51,882 bases of DNA from Priapulus caudatus (Eukaryota > Priapulida > Priapulimorpha > Priapulimorphida > Priapulidae), in contig NW_014577697.1 in NCBI RefSeq assembly GCF_000485595.1, forward strand, positions 13,804 through 65,685, written 5' to 3'. The notes below the pieces were generated by a model, which ran no database searches, had not been told where the DNA came from, and was given only the letters and a program-made list of their open reading frames with translations. Below are positions 36,020 through 46,749 of the stretch, in pieces. The translations under genes were made by a program, and so were the position numbers. How positions within the stretch are numbered: position 1 is the first letter of the stretch; each line of letters starts with the position of its first letter.

Positions 36020-36590
36020 TGAACAGGATCTATAGCTTAAACAGGGCTCATAGCTTACATATAGGATCTATAGCTTACACAGAGTCTATAGCTTACACAG
36101 GGTCTATGGCTTACACAGTGCCCATAGCTTACATAGGACTTTTAGCTTGCACAGGGTCTATAGCTTACACATGGTCTATGGCTTACACAGGGCCTATAGC
36201 TTATACAGGGCATATAGCTTACACAGAGCTCATAACTTACAAACAGCCGATAGCTTACATAGGGTCTATAGCTTACACAGGGCCTGTAGCTTACAAAGGG
36301 CATATAGTTTAGTAAGTTTACACACACAGAGCCGATAGCTTACACAGGGCATATAGCTTACACAGAGCCTATTACGTACAAAGAGCCGATAGCTTACATA
36401 GGGCTTATAGCTTACACAGGGCCCATAGCTTACAAAGGGCATATATAGTTTACATACACAGGGCCGGTAACTTACACGGAGTCTATAGCTTGCACAGAGC
36501 CTATAGTTTACACAGGGTGTGTAGCTTACATGGACCCTATGGCTTACGTGAAATCTATAGCTTATAGCGAACCAATAGTTTAAATGGACC
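36020..36590. repeat. 18-bp minisatellite, about 30 copies
   Basis: Unit AGCTTACACAGGGTCTAT with variants. Since 18 is a multiple of three, a frame reading AYTGSI repeats stays open on the + strand; this does not show that it is coding. Confidence 0.95.
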
Positions 36591-37500
36591 CTCCTTACTC
36601 TCAGCTGACTGCTAAAGATGATATCTGAGCCGCGCTCGTTCATCGGTCAATGAAGATGATACGATCATGCAGCCGCACCTAACGTCGTTACCAACGGCGA
36701 CTGTGTGCGTCTGCGCCTGTACAGCTTATCTGCCTGCGAATTTCTCGCGGCACACTATCGTACTACGTTACCGTGAGAGAGGCGAAGCTAGTTTACGCGC
36801 GAGTTTATCACGCAACGTCTAAAAAAGACGAGCGACTTATCCGGCGGCGTACAGCGTATTTGGGCCGAGTATAGATACACACACACACACACCCGACGTT
36901 ATTTTCCGAGAACGCAGGAAACAGTGGCGTCTGCTTTTATTTACTCAACGCGTGTTACGTGTCGCGGCAAACAAACCGAACAAAGGTGTGCCATTGATGT
37001 TTCGGTTCTTATCTTGGATTGCGCCGTGGGCAGACGATATTGGCCACCATGACATTTAAAACGGCGATGAATGGCGATATGCTATCGCAATTAAAATTGC
37101 ACGCAAGTTGATCCAGGTTTAATAAGGTGTCAAACGTCATTCGGCATTTTTGCACCATTTTTAGTCGTTAAATGCAAATTCGTATACTTCAGCTTTTTAT
37201 CTATTTCTTTTTACAAAGTCATCAATCTCGGCATCTATGTGAACTGTATCGTACCATATGATCGTCGCGGAGCGATTCTGGCTCATTTTTTTAAACTGTC
37301 CAATGTGCAGCAAACACGAGTACTATCGTACCGACAGCGTGGTTTCGAATATTTAAAAGGTAAAATTCGCCCAGTGACCGATTGAAACCTTTGAGCGTAA
37401 ACTCATACATCCCCGCCGGCGCTCGCCCGATTCACGTAAATCCATGCAGCGATTTAATTGGATAGCTGCGCGGTGGCTCCGCCTACTGTTGGCTGCATTC
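36591..37500. other. Mostly unique stretch, no gene recognised
   Basis: A short (CA)n lies at 36875-36893. AT-leaning from 37000 on. Confidence 0.35.
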
Positions 37501-37523
37501 CCGCCAGTCGCCTCATCACTTAC

Positions 37524-37649
37524 CGTCTGGTGCTCATCCGCCACACGAGAGATATAGTTCCAGTGTCTGGCACTGTTAAATTTCTTATAAACCGACAGTA
37601 GGTTGACTTTATTGTACTTAAATGTAATTAATGTATACATTAACAACAA
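37524..37649 (-). CDS. Possible exon on the minus strand, weak
   Basis: On the minus strand an open frame from 37649 leads into CAGACG followed by a perfect GTAAGT donor (37523-37518). The predicted peptide includes KKFNSARHWNYISRVADEHQ, of unbiased composition, unlike the repeat-derived frames elsewhere. No family recognised and no clear acceptor found upstream. The call rests on composition plus the donor only. Confidence 0.12.
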
Positions 37650-38518
37650 ATTTTTATAATGTGATCGATATTTGCTTGGTTATTGGCTCTTGCTTGATAC
37701 GGTCATGAACCCACATCGCATTGATACGGGCGATGGTGGCGTGAAGAATGCTGTATCCATGTTTCTTTCATAAGCCGGCCAGACGCGCGCATTCTTGACG
37801 TGGTGTGTCTAAGCTGCCCGATGTTGTTGTTTTATCACGATTATCTATGAAAGTACGCATCGGACACTGGTGACATTTATGTAAGTTCGTAGGTTTATGT
37901 ATATTTTTTAAGCTAGTGTAGTTGTTGTGAGTTGTACGTTTGATTTTAATGTTATTTTGTCGTCGAATGATAACTAGGCCTACAGTGACTGTGAGTACTA
38001 CTAGTACTACTAGTCGGTAATATACTAGTGACTCACTGACTAGAGACTAGGGGGCGGTGGGGTGAGTGAGTGAGTATACGTAGTACTAGTAGAGTAGTGT
38101 ATCTACTCTAGTTTAGCTTAGGGGCGATGTGTGATCGTTGAGACACGGAGTCGATCAATACACAACACTATCGCACTATGTGGAAACCGTGTGGAAACCG
38201 TGTCGCTGCTTCCCGTAAATGTGGGCGAGTACTATGGCTTGTGTAGGCCTAGATCGGTAGATTGTGTGCAAGACTTGTACTTGTACGAGTTGTAGTTGTA
38301 GTGCGTAACTAAGCTTACCGGTTTTAATTTTACGAGATTTAGTAATAGCCGTGAGTGGCTCGTAAGATTGATCGATATGTACATAGCAACCATTATGATA
38401 CTCCAAGGTCGCAATGCTACACGCGGCTGTAAGTTGTAGTACACACAGCTACGGACTGCATTCAGTCTCAGCATGTTCGCACCTGAGATATTCACTTTAC
38501 AAGTGTGTATTATTCAGA
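37650..38518. other. Unique stretch upstream of Myc
   Basis: An ACTAGT-rich patch lies at 37997-38090. No exon 1 of Myc could be identified. Confidence 0.35.
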
Positions 38519-38641
38519 GTGGCTATATGCCCGGCAGTTTTTTATTTTCAGCGTTATCTCAAGTAAACAAGGGTTAGGGTTAGGAACTGCCGGGCATTTA
38601 GGAAATCGAAGACCGTGCCCGGCTGCCGGGCATATAGCCAC
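38519..38641. mobile_element. Short TIR element (MITE-like, 123 bp) with internal telomere-like repeat
   Basis: A perfect 19-bp inverted repeat (GTGGCTATATGCCCGGCAG at 38519-38537 and its complement at 38623-38641) bounds 123 bp. A third partial copy of CTGCCGGGCAT lies inside at 38587, beside GGGTTAGGGTTAGG at about 38571-38584. It has no coding capacity and I see no clear target-site duplication. It ends 272 bp upstream of Myc exon 2. It could be a non-autonomous transposon or a hairpin-forming unique sequence; a second genomic copy would decide. Confidence 0.55.
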
Positions 38642-38890
38642 AGCGTATATTATTGTGGTTGATTGTGTGCTGCTGTTACTGTTTCTGTGTTAGGACATGA
38701 AGATACACTGATCGCACAAATTCAATTATTAGGCACTTGACTGCCTGCATAACCGTGTGCGTGTGTATGCGTGCACGCGTGTATAACTAGTGCGTGTGTA
38801 TATATGCGTGTTCGAGTGTACGCATGTGTGCGATTGGTATAGTATGTACACGTGCAACTTAGTTTGACAATTGACTTGATTGACAACTGA

Positions 38891-38912
38891 ATCTTTGCTT
38901 TTCCTTCTGCAG
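38891..38912 (+). other. Splice acceptor (polypyrimidine tract and AG) before Myc exon 2
   Basis: A pyrimidine-rich run (TTTGCTTTTCCTTCTGCAG) ends in CAG at 38910-38912, with possible branch-point-like ACTGA or TTGAC motifs just upstream. It is the best acceptor within the 150 bases before the Myc ATG. It implies at least one further upstream exon. Confidence 0.7.
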
Positions 38913-39034
38913 ATAAGTGTTGCACATGAACAGTTTTTGGCTGAATCGCTGTAGTGTGTTCATCCCCCGCTTTTGCGTCACCGAGTACACAGGTAGTAAG
39001 TAGTTCGGCAACTTGCAGGGCTCCGGCAGACACG
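38913..39034 (+). other. Myc exon 2 5' untranslated segment
   Basis: This lies between a strong 3' splice acceptor and the Myc ATG. It contains one upstream ORF and in-frame stops, so it is untranslated in the Myc frame apart from a possible GTG-initiated extension from 38954 (27 extra residues, no similarity to known Myc N-termini). Vertebrate Myc also has a largely noncoding exon 1 followed by an exon 2 that begins just before the ATG, so the architecture matches. No exon 1 could be identified upstream. Confidence 0.65.
38926..39003 (+). CDS. Upstream ORF (25 codons) in the Myc 5' leader
   Basis: An ATG at 38926, 14 bases after the acceptor, opens a 25-codon frame that stops at TAG 39001-39003, 31 bases before the Myc ATG and in a different frame. 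Its start context is strong at -3 (A in CACATGA). A scanning ribosome would meet it first, so it could damp or regulate Myc translation by reinitiation. It is present in sequence; its translation is inference. Confidence 0.45.
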   Translation: MNSFWLNRCSVFIPRFCVTEYTGSK

Positions 39035-39737
39035 ATGCCCGCGCTACTGGGGACCGGCGACCCGTCGGCCCCGACCGCCTCGCTCGACGCTAACTTTTCG
39101 CTCGGCGACTGCGCCGACTGTCAGCTGTGCGGGTTTGCCGAGTCGTGCAACACGCACCTGTACTCCGAGGACATGTGGAAGAAGTTTGAGCTGTTGCCGA
39201 CACCGCCGCTGTCGCCAATGCACGGCTCAGACGACGAAGCCCCGGACCTTGTGAAGCCCTTTGACGACCTGACAACCATCGACGACTTGATAGCTACGTT
39301 CGAGGATTCTGTGAAACCGTGCACGGGACTTGACAGCAGCTTCCTTCGCTCGCCGCTCATTCAGGACTGCATGTGGTCAGTCGGCTACTCGATCGAGGAC
39401 CTTGTCGCAAAACCCGCACGAAAAACAAACTCAAAGTCGACTTTGTATCGCAACGGCGACGGGGCGACCCGGACGATATCGACGTGTGACGACGACTACA
39501 CAAACTCTGTCGCCTTGCCTGTGGCGGCGACGGCGGCGTCCGAGAAACAAGAGTACAGCTCCACCGAGTGCGTAGACCCGGCGCAGGTTTTCCCCTACCC
39601 GTACAACTCCGATCACAGTTACAGTTGCCGGAGTAGCAGTAGTGGCAGCTGTACGAATCCCAGCAGCCCGAGCAGTACCACCGGATCGGACAGACGGAAG
39701 GCGGTACCGCCCGGCGTGCAGACACCCAGTGACAGTG
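39035..39737 (+). CDS. myc: Myc transcription factor, N-terminal coding exon (partial; transactivation domain)
   Basis: Seen: 234 codons plus one base, from ATG 39035 (A at -3, in-frame TGA upstream at 38942) to a GTGAGT donor at 39738. Residues 45-61 are EDMWKKFELLPTPPLSP, a near-perfect Myc box I; T56 and S60 match human T58 and S62, the GSK3/ERK-phosphorylated Fbw7 degron. Residues 106-119 hold LIQDCMWS, Myc box II, which recruits TRRAP; W114 matches the essential human W135. The tail is Ser/Pro/Thr rich and ends TPSDSG, like the SSDSEEE stretch at the vertebrate exon 2/3 junction. Known: Myc dimerises with Max in the nucleus and binds CACGTG E-boxes through a C-terminal bHLH-zipper, which must lie in a later exon outside this window. 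Odd: residues 26-38 form CX2CX2CX5C where Myc box 0 is expected. Reading through the donor gives a stop after four residues (GELY). Identity very sure; 5' and 3' exon limits inferred from splice consensus. Confidence 0.95.
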
Positions 39738-39743
39738 GTGAGT
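39738..39743 (+). other. Splice donor ending the Myc N-terminal exon (phase 1)
   Basis: GTGAGT follows AGTG at the end of the SDSG reading. It splits a codon after its first base. A GGN or GAN codon is completed by exon 3; vertebrate Myc continues here with acidic residues leading to Myc box IIIa. The intron reading frame closes at a TAA about 10 bases further on. Confidence 0.85.
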
Positions 39744-41754
39744 TATATTAAAATTTAAATACAGACAAACCCATGTGTAAAGGTCGCGCAAGGTGCATGC
39801 AGAAAGTCACCTTTACGGCCATGTGTTCTTTTTATAGAAGTGACCGCTAGCACAGGCTGGAATGTGCTGATTTACTATCATTTCTAGGGCAGTGAGCTTT
39901 AGTACTGATCTGCTATCATTTCTATCTCAGTGTTGCAAGTCCCCGATGTGTTGGTCATGGTGAAGCGGACTAGCCATTCCAATTTTTTTTTAAACTGGGA
40001 AGACCAATTCTTTCTCTACAAACTTTGAGTTTATAAAACTGCTTGCGTAGGCGAATTTGAATGCCAATCCCAAAAAAATGTAGACCCCTTTAAATGCTGG
40101 CTGCATTAGATCACAAGAGTTGATGGAAAGTTCTCGGGCTCTATGTCATATGCACTTATGTGTACTCAACTTCATCTGGCCTAGATTTCAAACAGGCTTG
40201 CCAAGTTCGGTCTTCCATGTGTGCGCCCAGCCCGCATGTGTATCGTGTCTCCTGCTCGCAGTTATTAATATTATAACCGTCGTATAAATGTTCGATATAC
40301 TCGATATGTGAGCGTGGGCAGGTGCAGTTGTTTGCATAACACAATAGTGTAACGTACACCACGCATTCTAAGCGATTCCAAAGTGTAAGTGCATAGTAAT
40401 TCCCTGCTACGGTTGGAAGCTATACATAAGTCACGCAAAGGTCAAGATGTCTGTGTGTACTCTACGCAATATGACAGCGCAGATTGGCTGGTTTAGACGT
40501 AGTTGTTACATTGTATTGGCATACTCTGTAGTCTGTATTAAATGCCCAGTTATCTCTGAATGGGTCGCATTTTAAAATTGCATCAATGAAAACTAAGTTG
40601 CAACTCGCTTTCCTTCCTTCTTATCTTTCACTGCACCCGTGTGTTTCGGTGGGTGTGCGTATATGTATCTCTTTTTAAGCATGGACGCATTTGTCTAGAG
40701 AGTGTAGAGTATAAAGTCATTAAAATGCTTCGATGTAGTCGAAAAATGTTTCGAGGCATTGTCTAAAATTAGAAGCTCACATACGCACAGGTAATTGGCG
40801 TGTCTTTGTGTGCATTTTTCATACGGCGTTTGCTTGTTTAAAAATAATAAGAACTCAATACAGAGATAAGCACGCGAAATGTTGACCCTTTTACATTCAT
40901 TGCAAACGCACGGACGTGTACACGTGCAGGGGCGTGTGTAATGCTAGGGGTTCAGTTAGAGATAGAATGGATAGTGGCAGTGGGATGGGTTGCTTGAACT
41001 TGCTTCTGCTGCTCGGTTAGATTGTGTTGATAGACGGGCTTAAAATATTGTGTTAAAATATCGTATTTCTCGCATAGCGCGTGCGTGCGTGGGTGTGTGC
41101 GCTCTACCGCCAGCTCCGTATCCTAGTGAGACGAAGGGACGGAGGCTTGGTGGCAGGCCCAGACCGCATTCCATGCGTTGTTGTTCGCGTCTCATTTCGA
41201 AGAAACAAACGAGGCTGGTAGATCGATGGAGCGCCAAATCCCCGACTTGAGCTTACCCCCCCCCCCTCCCCCTACACACACATACACAGCCATGCTCAGG
41301 TGAGAGCACATCGTCCCTCTCTAGTATGCAGATGAACTGAGATGAGGCAGTAGGTAGCGTGATCTATTTGGTAGCGACCTGCGGTCTGGTGAGGGAGATT
41401 TTTATTTCGTGGAATCGCTTCGGCTTGTCGTGTGTTGTTGTCGTCCGAGTTACTGTAGCTAACTGGTTTGTATGATCTTACTTTTGCTTTTTATATTAGC
41501 CTAACTCTATCATCGGTGGTTGGTTGCGCTTGAGTGATGAGTATGTGCTAACGGGTTACAGCCGAATACTAAATTGTAAGTGCGGTCTGTCTGTTAGGGC
41601 GGCCGAATGGCTTCGCTACGTTGCACTGCACAGCGAATGGGTATCTGCATCTCGCCTGACTGTGTGCATATAGTATTTTCTCGATGAAATGATCCTGTTT
41701 TGAATTCTTTCACAATTCTGTAATACCTAGCTCTGCTGATGTAGCCCCATCGCA

Positions 41755-41783
41755 CCCGCTACAGGAATAGCTCCTGTAGCGGG
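41755..41783. repeat. Perfect 12-bp hairpin in the Myc intron
   Basis: CCCGCTACAGGA and TCCTGTAGCGGG are separated by the 5-base loop ATAGC. No T run follows. Purpose unknown. Confidence 0.7.
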
Positions 41784-41904
41784 AACGGAGAGACTACGCC
41801 GGTAGAACTATGTAATACCCAGAGTGATTTATCGTGGGAAGGAGAGCACATAGGCGCTGGTAGCCCGTTGTCTTGTGCTGCTGTGCTGGCATGCAAATAG
41901 TGAG

Positions 41905-41970
41905 AGAGAGACCGAGAGAGAGAGAGAGAGAGAGAGACAGACAAGAGAGAAGAGAGAAGGAGACAGTGAC

Positions 41971-42028
<58 letters not shown>

Positions 42029-42150
42029 CGAGCGGAGCGAGCGAGAGAGAGAGAGTAGAGAGAGGAGAGAGCGAGAGAGGGAAGCGAGAGGAGAGAGCGA
42101 GAGGAGAGAGCGAAGAGCGAGAGCGAGAGAGAGAGAGAGAGAGAGAGAGA

Positions 42151-42242
<92 letters not shown>

Positions 42243-42289
42243 CGAGAGAGAGAGGCGAGAGCGAGAGCGAGAGCAGAGAGAGAGAGGAG

Positions 42290-42358
<69 letters not shown>
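41905..42358. repeat. (GA)n tract, 450 bp
   Basis: GA repeats with AGAGCG and GGAG interruptions; pure for the last 60 bp. Can adopt triplex structures (inference from mirror symmetry). Confidence 0.95.
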
Positions 42359-42648
42359 CGTAAGCCCCTGTTCTCTTCCCGCTACGATTACACGCGAGTC
42401 GTAAATGTGGGGTGAGAAGCGCTCACGACACTCTAATTAGCAACTTCTTTTCTCTCTCCGTCAGTGGAGGCCTCCGCGGGTACCGGTTGCGCCACTCCTT
42501 ATTGCCGTATCGCTTACACCCAGCCGCGGCATCCCCCTGCCTGCCTGCCTGCCTGCCACGGCAGCGCGCGCTTCCAGATGTGGGCCGTGGCCCAGTCGGT
42601 ATACATAATTGCCAGCAGAGACCAGCGTCTCTGCCTCCTGCTATCACG

Positions 42649-42676
42649 CATCTCTCTCTCTCTCTCTCTCTCTCTC
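42649..42676. repeat. (CT)n microsatellite
   Basis: About 14 CT units, followed by CCCGGCAG. Confidence 0.9.
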
Positions 42677-43106
42677 CCGGCAGGTTGAGTTTCAGGTTCA
42701 CTCCTTCGCGCGCGTCAGTCCCGGTATTTCCTACGCGGCTCGCTTGGTTTTTAGTACGGGCACTTGGGACAGCTGCTTATATATTATTTTCATCATTATC
42801 ATGGCGACACAGCACACTCGCAGCGGCGAATGCGGGAGCGTTCGGCGTTAGTTTTTATGAAGGGAAGTTGATGTACAGTGACACAACAGTGGAACTGTAA
42901 TTGAGAGGTAGGGCCTATGGTAGTATTTGTGAATGTGCGTTCATATTATTTTCAGTTTTTACTGACTGTCTCAAGTGCCTGTGGGTTTTAGGCTTGGTAT
43001 GCAGGCGTGGAAGCGTAGCGCCACATTGCCCGGTGTCGTGACGAGTGGCGAAGGATGCTGTGAAGGTCCGGTATGCCAGATTCATTCCAGACGCGCTGGT
43101 TTCTCT

Positions 43107-43135
43107 TTTACGCGTGCGCGCGCGCTCTCTCTCTT

Positions 43136-43168
<33 letters not shown>

Positions 43169-43180
43169 TTCTCTCACGCA
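43107..43180. repeat. CT-rich tract
   Basis: CT and TTTCTC units. Confidence 0.9.
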
Positions 43181-43490
43181 CGCCCCTTCGCGCGCACGCA
43201 TGTAATGGGGTATTTAACTTACCCTGAACTCATGTGCACGTCGGATCAAACGAAATCTTTCATGAAGAAACATTATTTCAATTATCTAGCGCCCGCATTC
43301 TCAATGAAAAATACGAGACCTCCAGTCAGGTAGTGCCGGTTTGTTTTGGCAATAAACTGTCGAAGAAGAAACAGCTGGATGCGTGCGCCCGTGAACATGC
43401 CTAGTGGCTTAGTTACTCGCGTAGTATCGTAGCCACAATTTCGGCCACGTGCGTACTAGTTACACAGAGTAGACGTACCGTGCAGAGATA

Positions 43491-43700
43491 CCCGCTCTTT
43501 CTCACTCCCTCTTTCCCCCCTCTGTCTCTCTCTCGCCCTTCCTTCCTCTATCTCTCTCTCTTTCTCTCCCTCCACCCTTCCGCTCTCCCTTTCTGCCCCT
43601 CCCTCTCTCTTCCTCCCTCCCCCTCTCTCCCGTCCTCACTTTCTCCACCCCTCCCCTCCTTCCCTCCCTCTCTCCTTCTCTTTCCACCCCTGTCTTTCGA
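43491..43700. repeat. CT/CCT-rich low-complexity region
   Basis: TCTCTC and CCCTCCCTCC units. Pyrimidine strand is the + strand. Confidence 0.9.
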
Positions 43701-44218
43701 AGCATCCGCTCCTCTCAGTCAGGTCCCGTAGACCCAATCCGATTTCGGTAGCGCATGCTGATTTACTAGCTACTGTTCAGAGATGCTGCCAGCTGGTCTG
43801 CCAATGCTGAGAATTCTGGCTGGGGATAACCCCGGCGGAGGCGCCCTGTCCTCACATTACTCACAGTGCTGCTGCACATGTGTAAACACTCGAATTACGA
43901 TGACCACCGCTTGGCAACATAGATATATATGGGCGTGTACACAGTGTTGATAGAGCGTTAGTAGACATGTAGTACGGCTTCTACGAAACATGGGAACTAC
44001 TGACTAATTATAATCGCCTAGAGACGGCAAGTGTGGGAGGTGATTGAGGAGGGTTGTTGGTACGATCGCTAAAGTACGTGGTATGAGGATAGATTACTGG
44101 CATGCTGAGAGTTTGCAGTTCGCGGATGTATTGACAGCGGTTGCTGTTATAGTCACGGGGGATGATGTAGCGCCAGGAGTACGTGAACAGAGATGTACGG
44201 TCTCCATGCGTCACTATA

Positions 44219-44274
44219 CTATCAAGAGACAGACAAGAGTACATAATAGAGATCTCTATTATGTATTCTTGATA
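44219..44274. repeat. Palindromic mini-element, copy 3
   Basis: Core arms 44234-44252 and 44253-44271 pair at 18 of 19 positions around AGATCT. Half-site CAAGAGTACATAATAGAGA. An outer TATCAAGA/TCTTGATA pair suggests that the left arm has gained about nine bases. Confidence 0.75.
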
Positions 44275-45689
44275 CTATACATGTACTCTTAGTAGCGCCT
44301 ACACATGATCGCATACGTTTACGTCGTATCTATGTGCGGGTACGGTAATTAGCCGTGTAAAGCAAGCAATCATTTGCGTACGAACTTTGCGTTTGCTTGT
44401 GAATTTCGTGTACGCTAAGTGCGGTTGGAACGTCAATGGTTGGTCGCTGGCTATTGCATATATTTTAAGTCGCGCTTTTGCTACGACCCGGTATGAAAGA
44501 CACGACCTGCTGCTGTAACAGTAACATGTAGATATAAATATATATCCAGGCGAACGCACGCCCTGTTGTGCACGCACACGCACGCACGCACGCACGCACA
44601 TTAGCTAGGTTTATCGATGTAAATGTATACATGTAACAGCTGCCAAGGTCTGCTGGGTGCTGGAAGCTTATACCGCCACTCACTTCCGTTAAAACATACA
44701 AGTTTTAGCGCATGCATTCGTCACATACACGGCACAAGGCCACGACATAGACAGTCCGACCTATTTAGTTTATAGGAAAGGTCACTTTGCCCGCTGGAAT
44801 TCCAACGAAAGCAACACGCGTGTGATAAAAAAGGATGCCGATGAAAGCATCGGGTGGCTCGTGAAGATGCCGTTAGGGATTGATTGCTTCTCTTTGACCT
44901 GGTTACCGTGTGCCTATCTAGCACCAAGGTCATGAGGAGGCTACCAGTGAGTCAATTACTGGCCTTAAGCCGGAACTTTTTTAAACTATGCGTTTTTCCC
45001 CGCGCTGTAGGATTTGTTTTTGGAGAAGATATATTTGCTAACTGCGTAGTTATAGTTGGCTCTAGAAAGCATTCTCATGTGTACTTTTAAAACTGCAACC
45101 GCATCATGTGCGTGCGTGGGCGTGCGTGTGGGTGTGTGCATGCGTGCGTTTTGCTCTTTTGCCTGTAGCTAACGTGCGTGTAATTGGGATGGTAAGGGAC
45201 AATTGGCATCGGAGAGAGCGATCCTGACATGTGCGAACACACATTGTAATTTGTAATTAACGTTTTGTTTTTACTAAGTAATTTGTCGCCTGGTCTAGCG
45301 CTTAGATCTCAGCTACCTCGCACATCCGCACGAATCCTACTGTGGGTGCCCTTGACCTTTAATAGTTATCTTAGCCGACACCTAACTCCTTTATTTTTCG
45401 TGTATCGTCTGTTGGGGTGTATACATGTGTGTGGAGAGGAGGAGTTGGTATTTGACGCTAACTGTGTGGTTAATTCTAATGTAGGCTGCAGTAATCACGC
45501 TGTGCGCCTATTCACTCTTCGCAACTACGCAGAGGGCCCTGCCTATGTCGTTCGCTGTAGGCTATGCATTCCCATTCGTCACGCTATACGGAGCCGCGGT
45601 TGCTGCTGATGGTGCAACAGCAGGGCGGTGTTGCGCCACAACGCACACGAGCAAGGCAGACCCCGGCTAGCTTGGAGCGAAGCCGAAAC

Positions 45690-45945
45690 CATCAATATTT
45701 GGCAGCGGCGCGCCGGTGGTTGCCGACCGGTGGGTAGTAGGGGTGGGGGGTTCCGAGATTTTTAGGGAGGGCCAATGAAGCTTAGCACTACCGCGCCGCG
45801 CGCACGTGTGTTGAATGACGTCAGATGACGCGCAAAGAGGCGGAGTGTTTCTGCTGCTGCTGCATTGTTGAAACCGAATGAGCTCGTGTTTGTAAGCGTC
45901 AGGCGCGGCGGCGGCATTTTGCCGGCGGGCGGGGGCAAAGCTGCC
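45690..45945 (+). promoter_or_regulatory. CpG-rich promoter-like patch: CCAAT, E-box, CRE, GC-rich run
   Basis: Within 52 bp lie CCAAT (45772-45776), CACGTG (45803-45808) and a perfect CRE TGACGTCA (45816-45823), followed by GC-box-like GGGCGGGGGC (45927-45936). It sits inside the Myc intron, so it may be an alternative or enhancer-type element or the promoter of another transcript. ATG 45987 downstream opens only 20 codons. Motif evidence only. Confidence 0.35.
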
Positions 45946-46714
45946 CGTCATTTGGCTGGCTGGTGGTTATCTCTTCGTCTGCAGGCATGAGCAAACAAAA
46001 ACGCGCCTTTCGGATGAAGCTACTCGGTGCGTTAATACTGGCTTCGTAATGCATACACGCCGTGGTGGTCGCTGTCCGCCCGCCAGTATAGTTGTATACT
46101 CTGAACTATGCCAACGACCCGCGCAGGCAGTCGGCAGTAGCCGCCTCCTAAAATAGCCGTTTGTATACATAGGGGGTAAAATATAGAATTTACATATATA
46201 CCATCTCGGTGTACTCTACGGGGAAGAATCTTACAGCGTTAATTGATTATTCTGCGAGTGAGTGTAATAGTTCTTCGTATTTCGTATTTCGTATGAAGCT
46301 CGATGAACCATATGCCACGGGCCCCTTGTCTATGTCGCTGTGTCGCTGTGTCTGCTGCATGTGTTATGCAACGGTCGCTGGCTCGCTCTTCCCCAGAATC
46401 CGCAACTGGTACGGTACAGGCCCAGGGATTCATGGCTTCACCCTATCGGCTTCGTTAGTCGCACGGGCATAAGTCGTGGAGGAGAACATCGGGGACAGGG
46501 ACGGTCGGTTTGTCGCCCCTCCCTCTTATTGGCGCCCACTGGCGAAATGGGAGCAAAAAAAGGAACCCCGTTGTTAGACGTCCGAGCTGCTATGACATGG
46601 TGAAAGTCTCCTACAGCTCCTCCTGATCCTACGTATAGGATTATGATGTCATAACTTTAGCAGATGAATTGAATTGCGAAACTTACGACAGCCTAGGTCA
46701 ATAGTCGTATATCG

Positions 46715-46749
46715 TCAAAGGCTAATAATAAGGTATTATTAGCTCTTGA
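46715..46749. repeat. Palindromic mini-element, copy 4 (diverged)
   Basis: TCAAAGGCTAATAATA (46715-46730) pairs with TATTATTAGCTCTTGA (46734-46749) at 14 of 16 positions around a 3-base loop. The right arm resembles TATTATGTACTCTTGATA of copy 3 (15 of 18 when two more bases are included). Confidence 0.5.

Noticed and set aside
35821-36312. AYTGSI repeat protein
   Set aside because: An 18-bp minisatellite keeps one frame open. No start context, no splice sites, irregular units later in the array.
38954-39034. N-terminal extension of Myc from a GTG at 38954
   Set aside because: Non-ATG start with no similarity to Myc N-termini. The ATG at 39035 has an adequate context and gives MP, as in vertebrate Myc.
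39090-39791. Minus-strand frames opposite the Myc exon
   Set aside because: Shadows of the GC-rich coding exon; no motif.
42465-42690. Possible next Myc exon: acceptor CTCTCTCCGTCAG before 42465, in phase with the Myc donor
   Set aside because: The frame (VEASAGTGCATPYC...) has no acidic box, no Myc box III and no bHLH-zipper, and has no convincing donor. The acceptor-like site is explained by CT-rich DNA.
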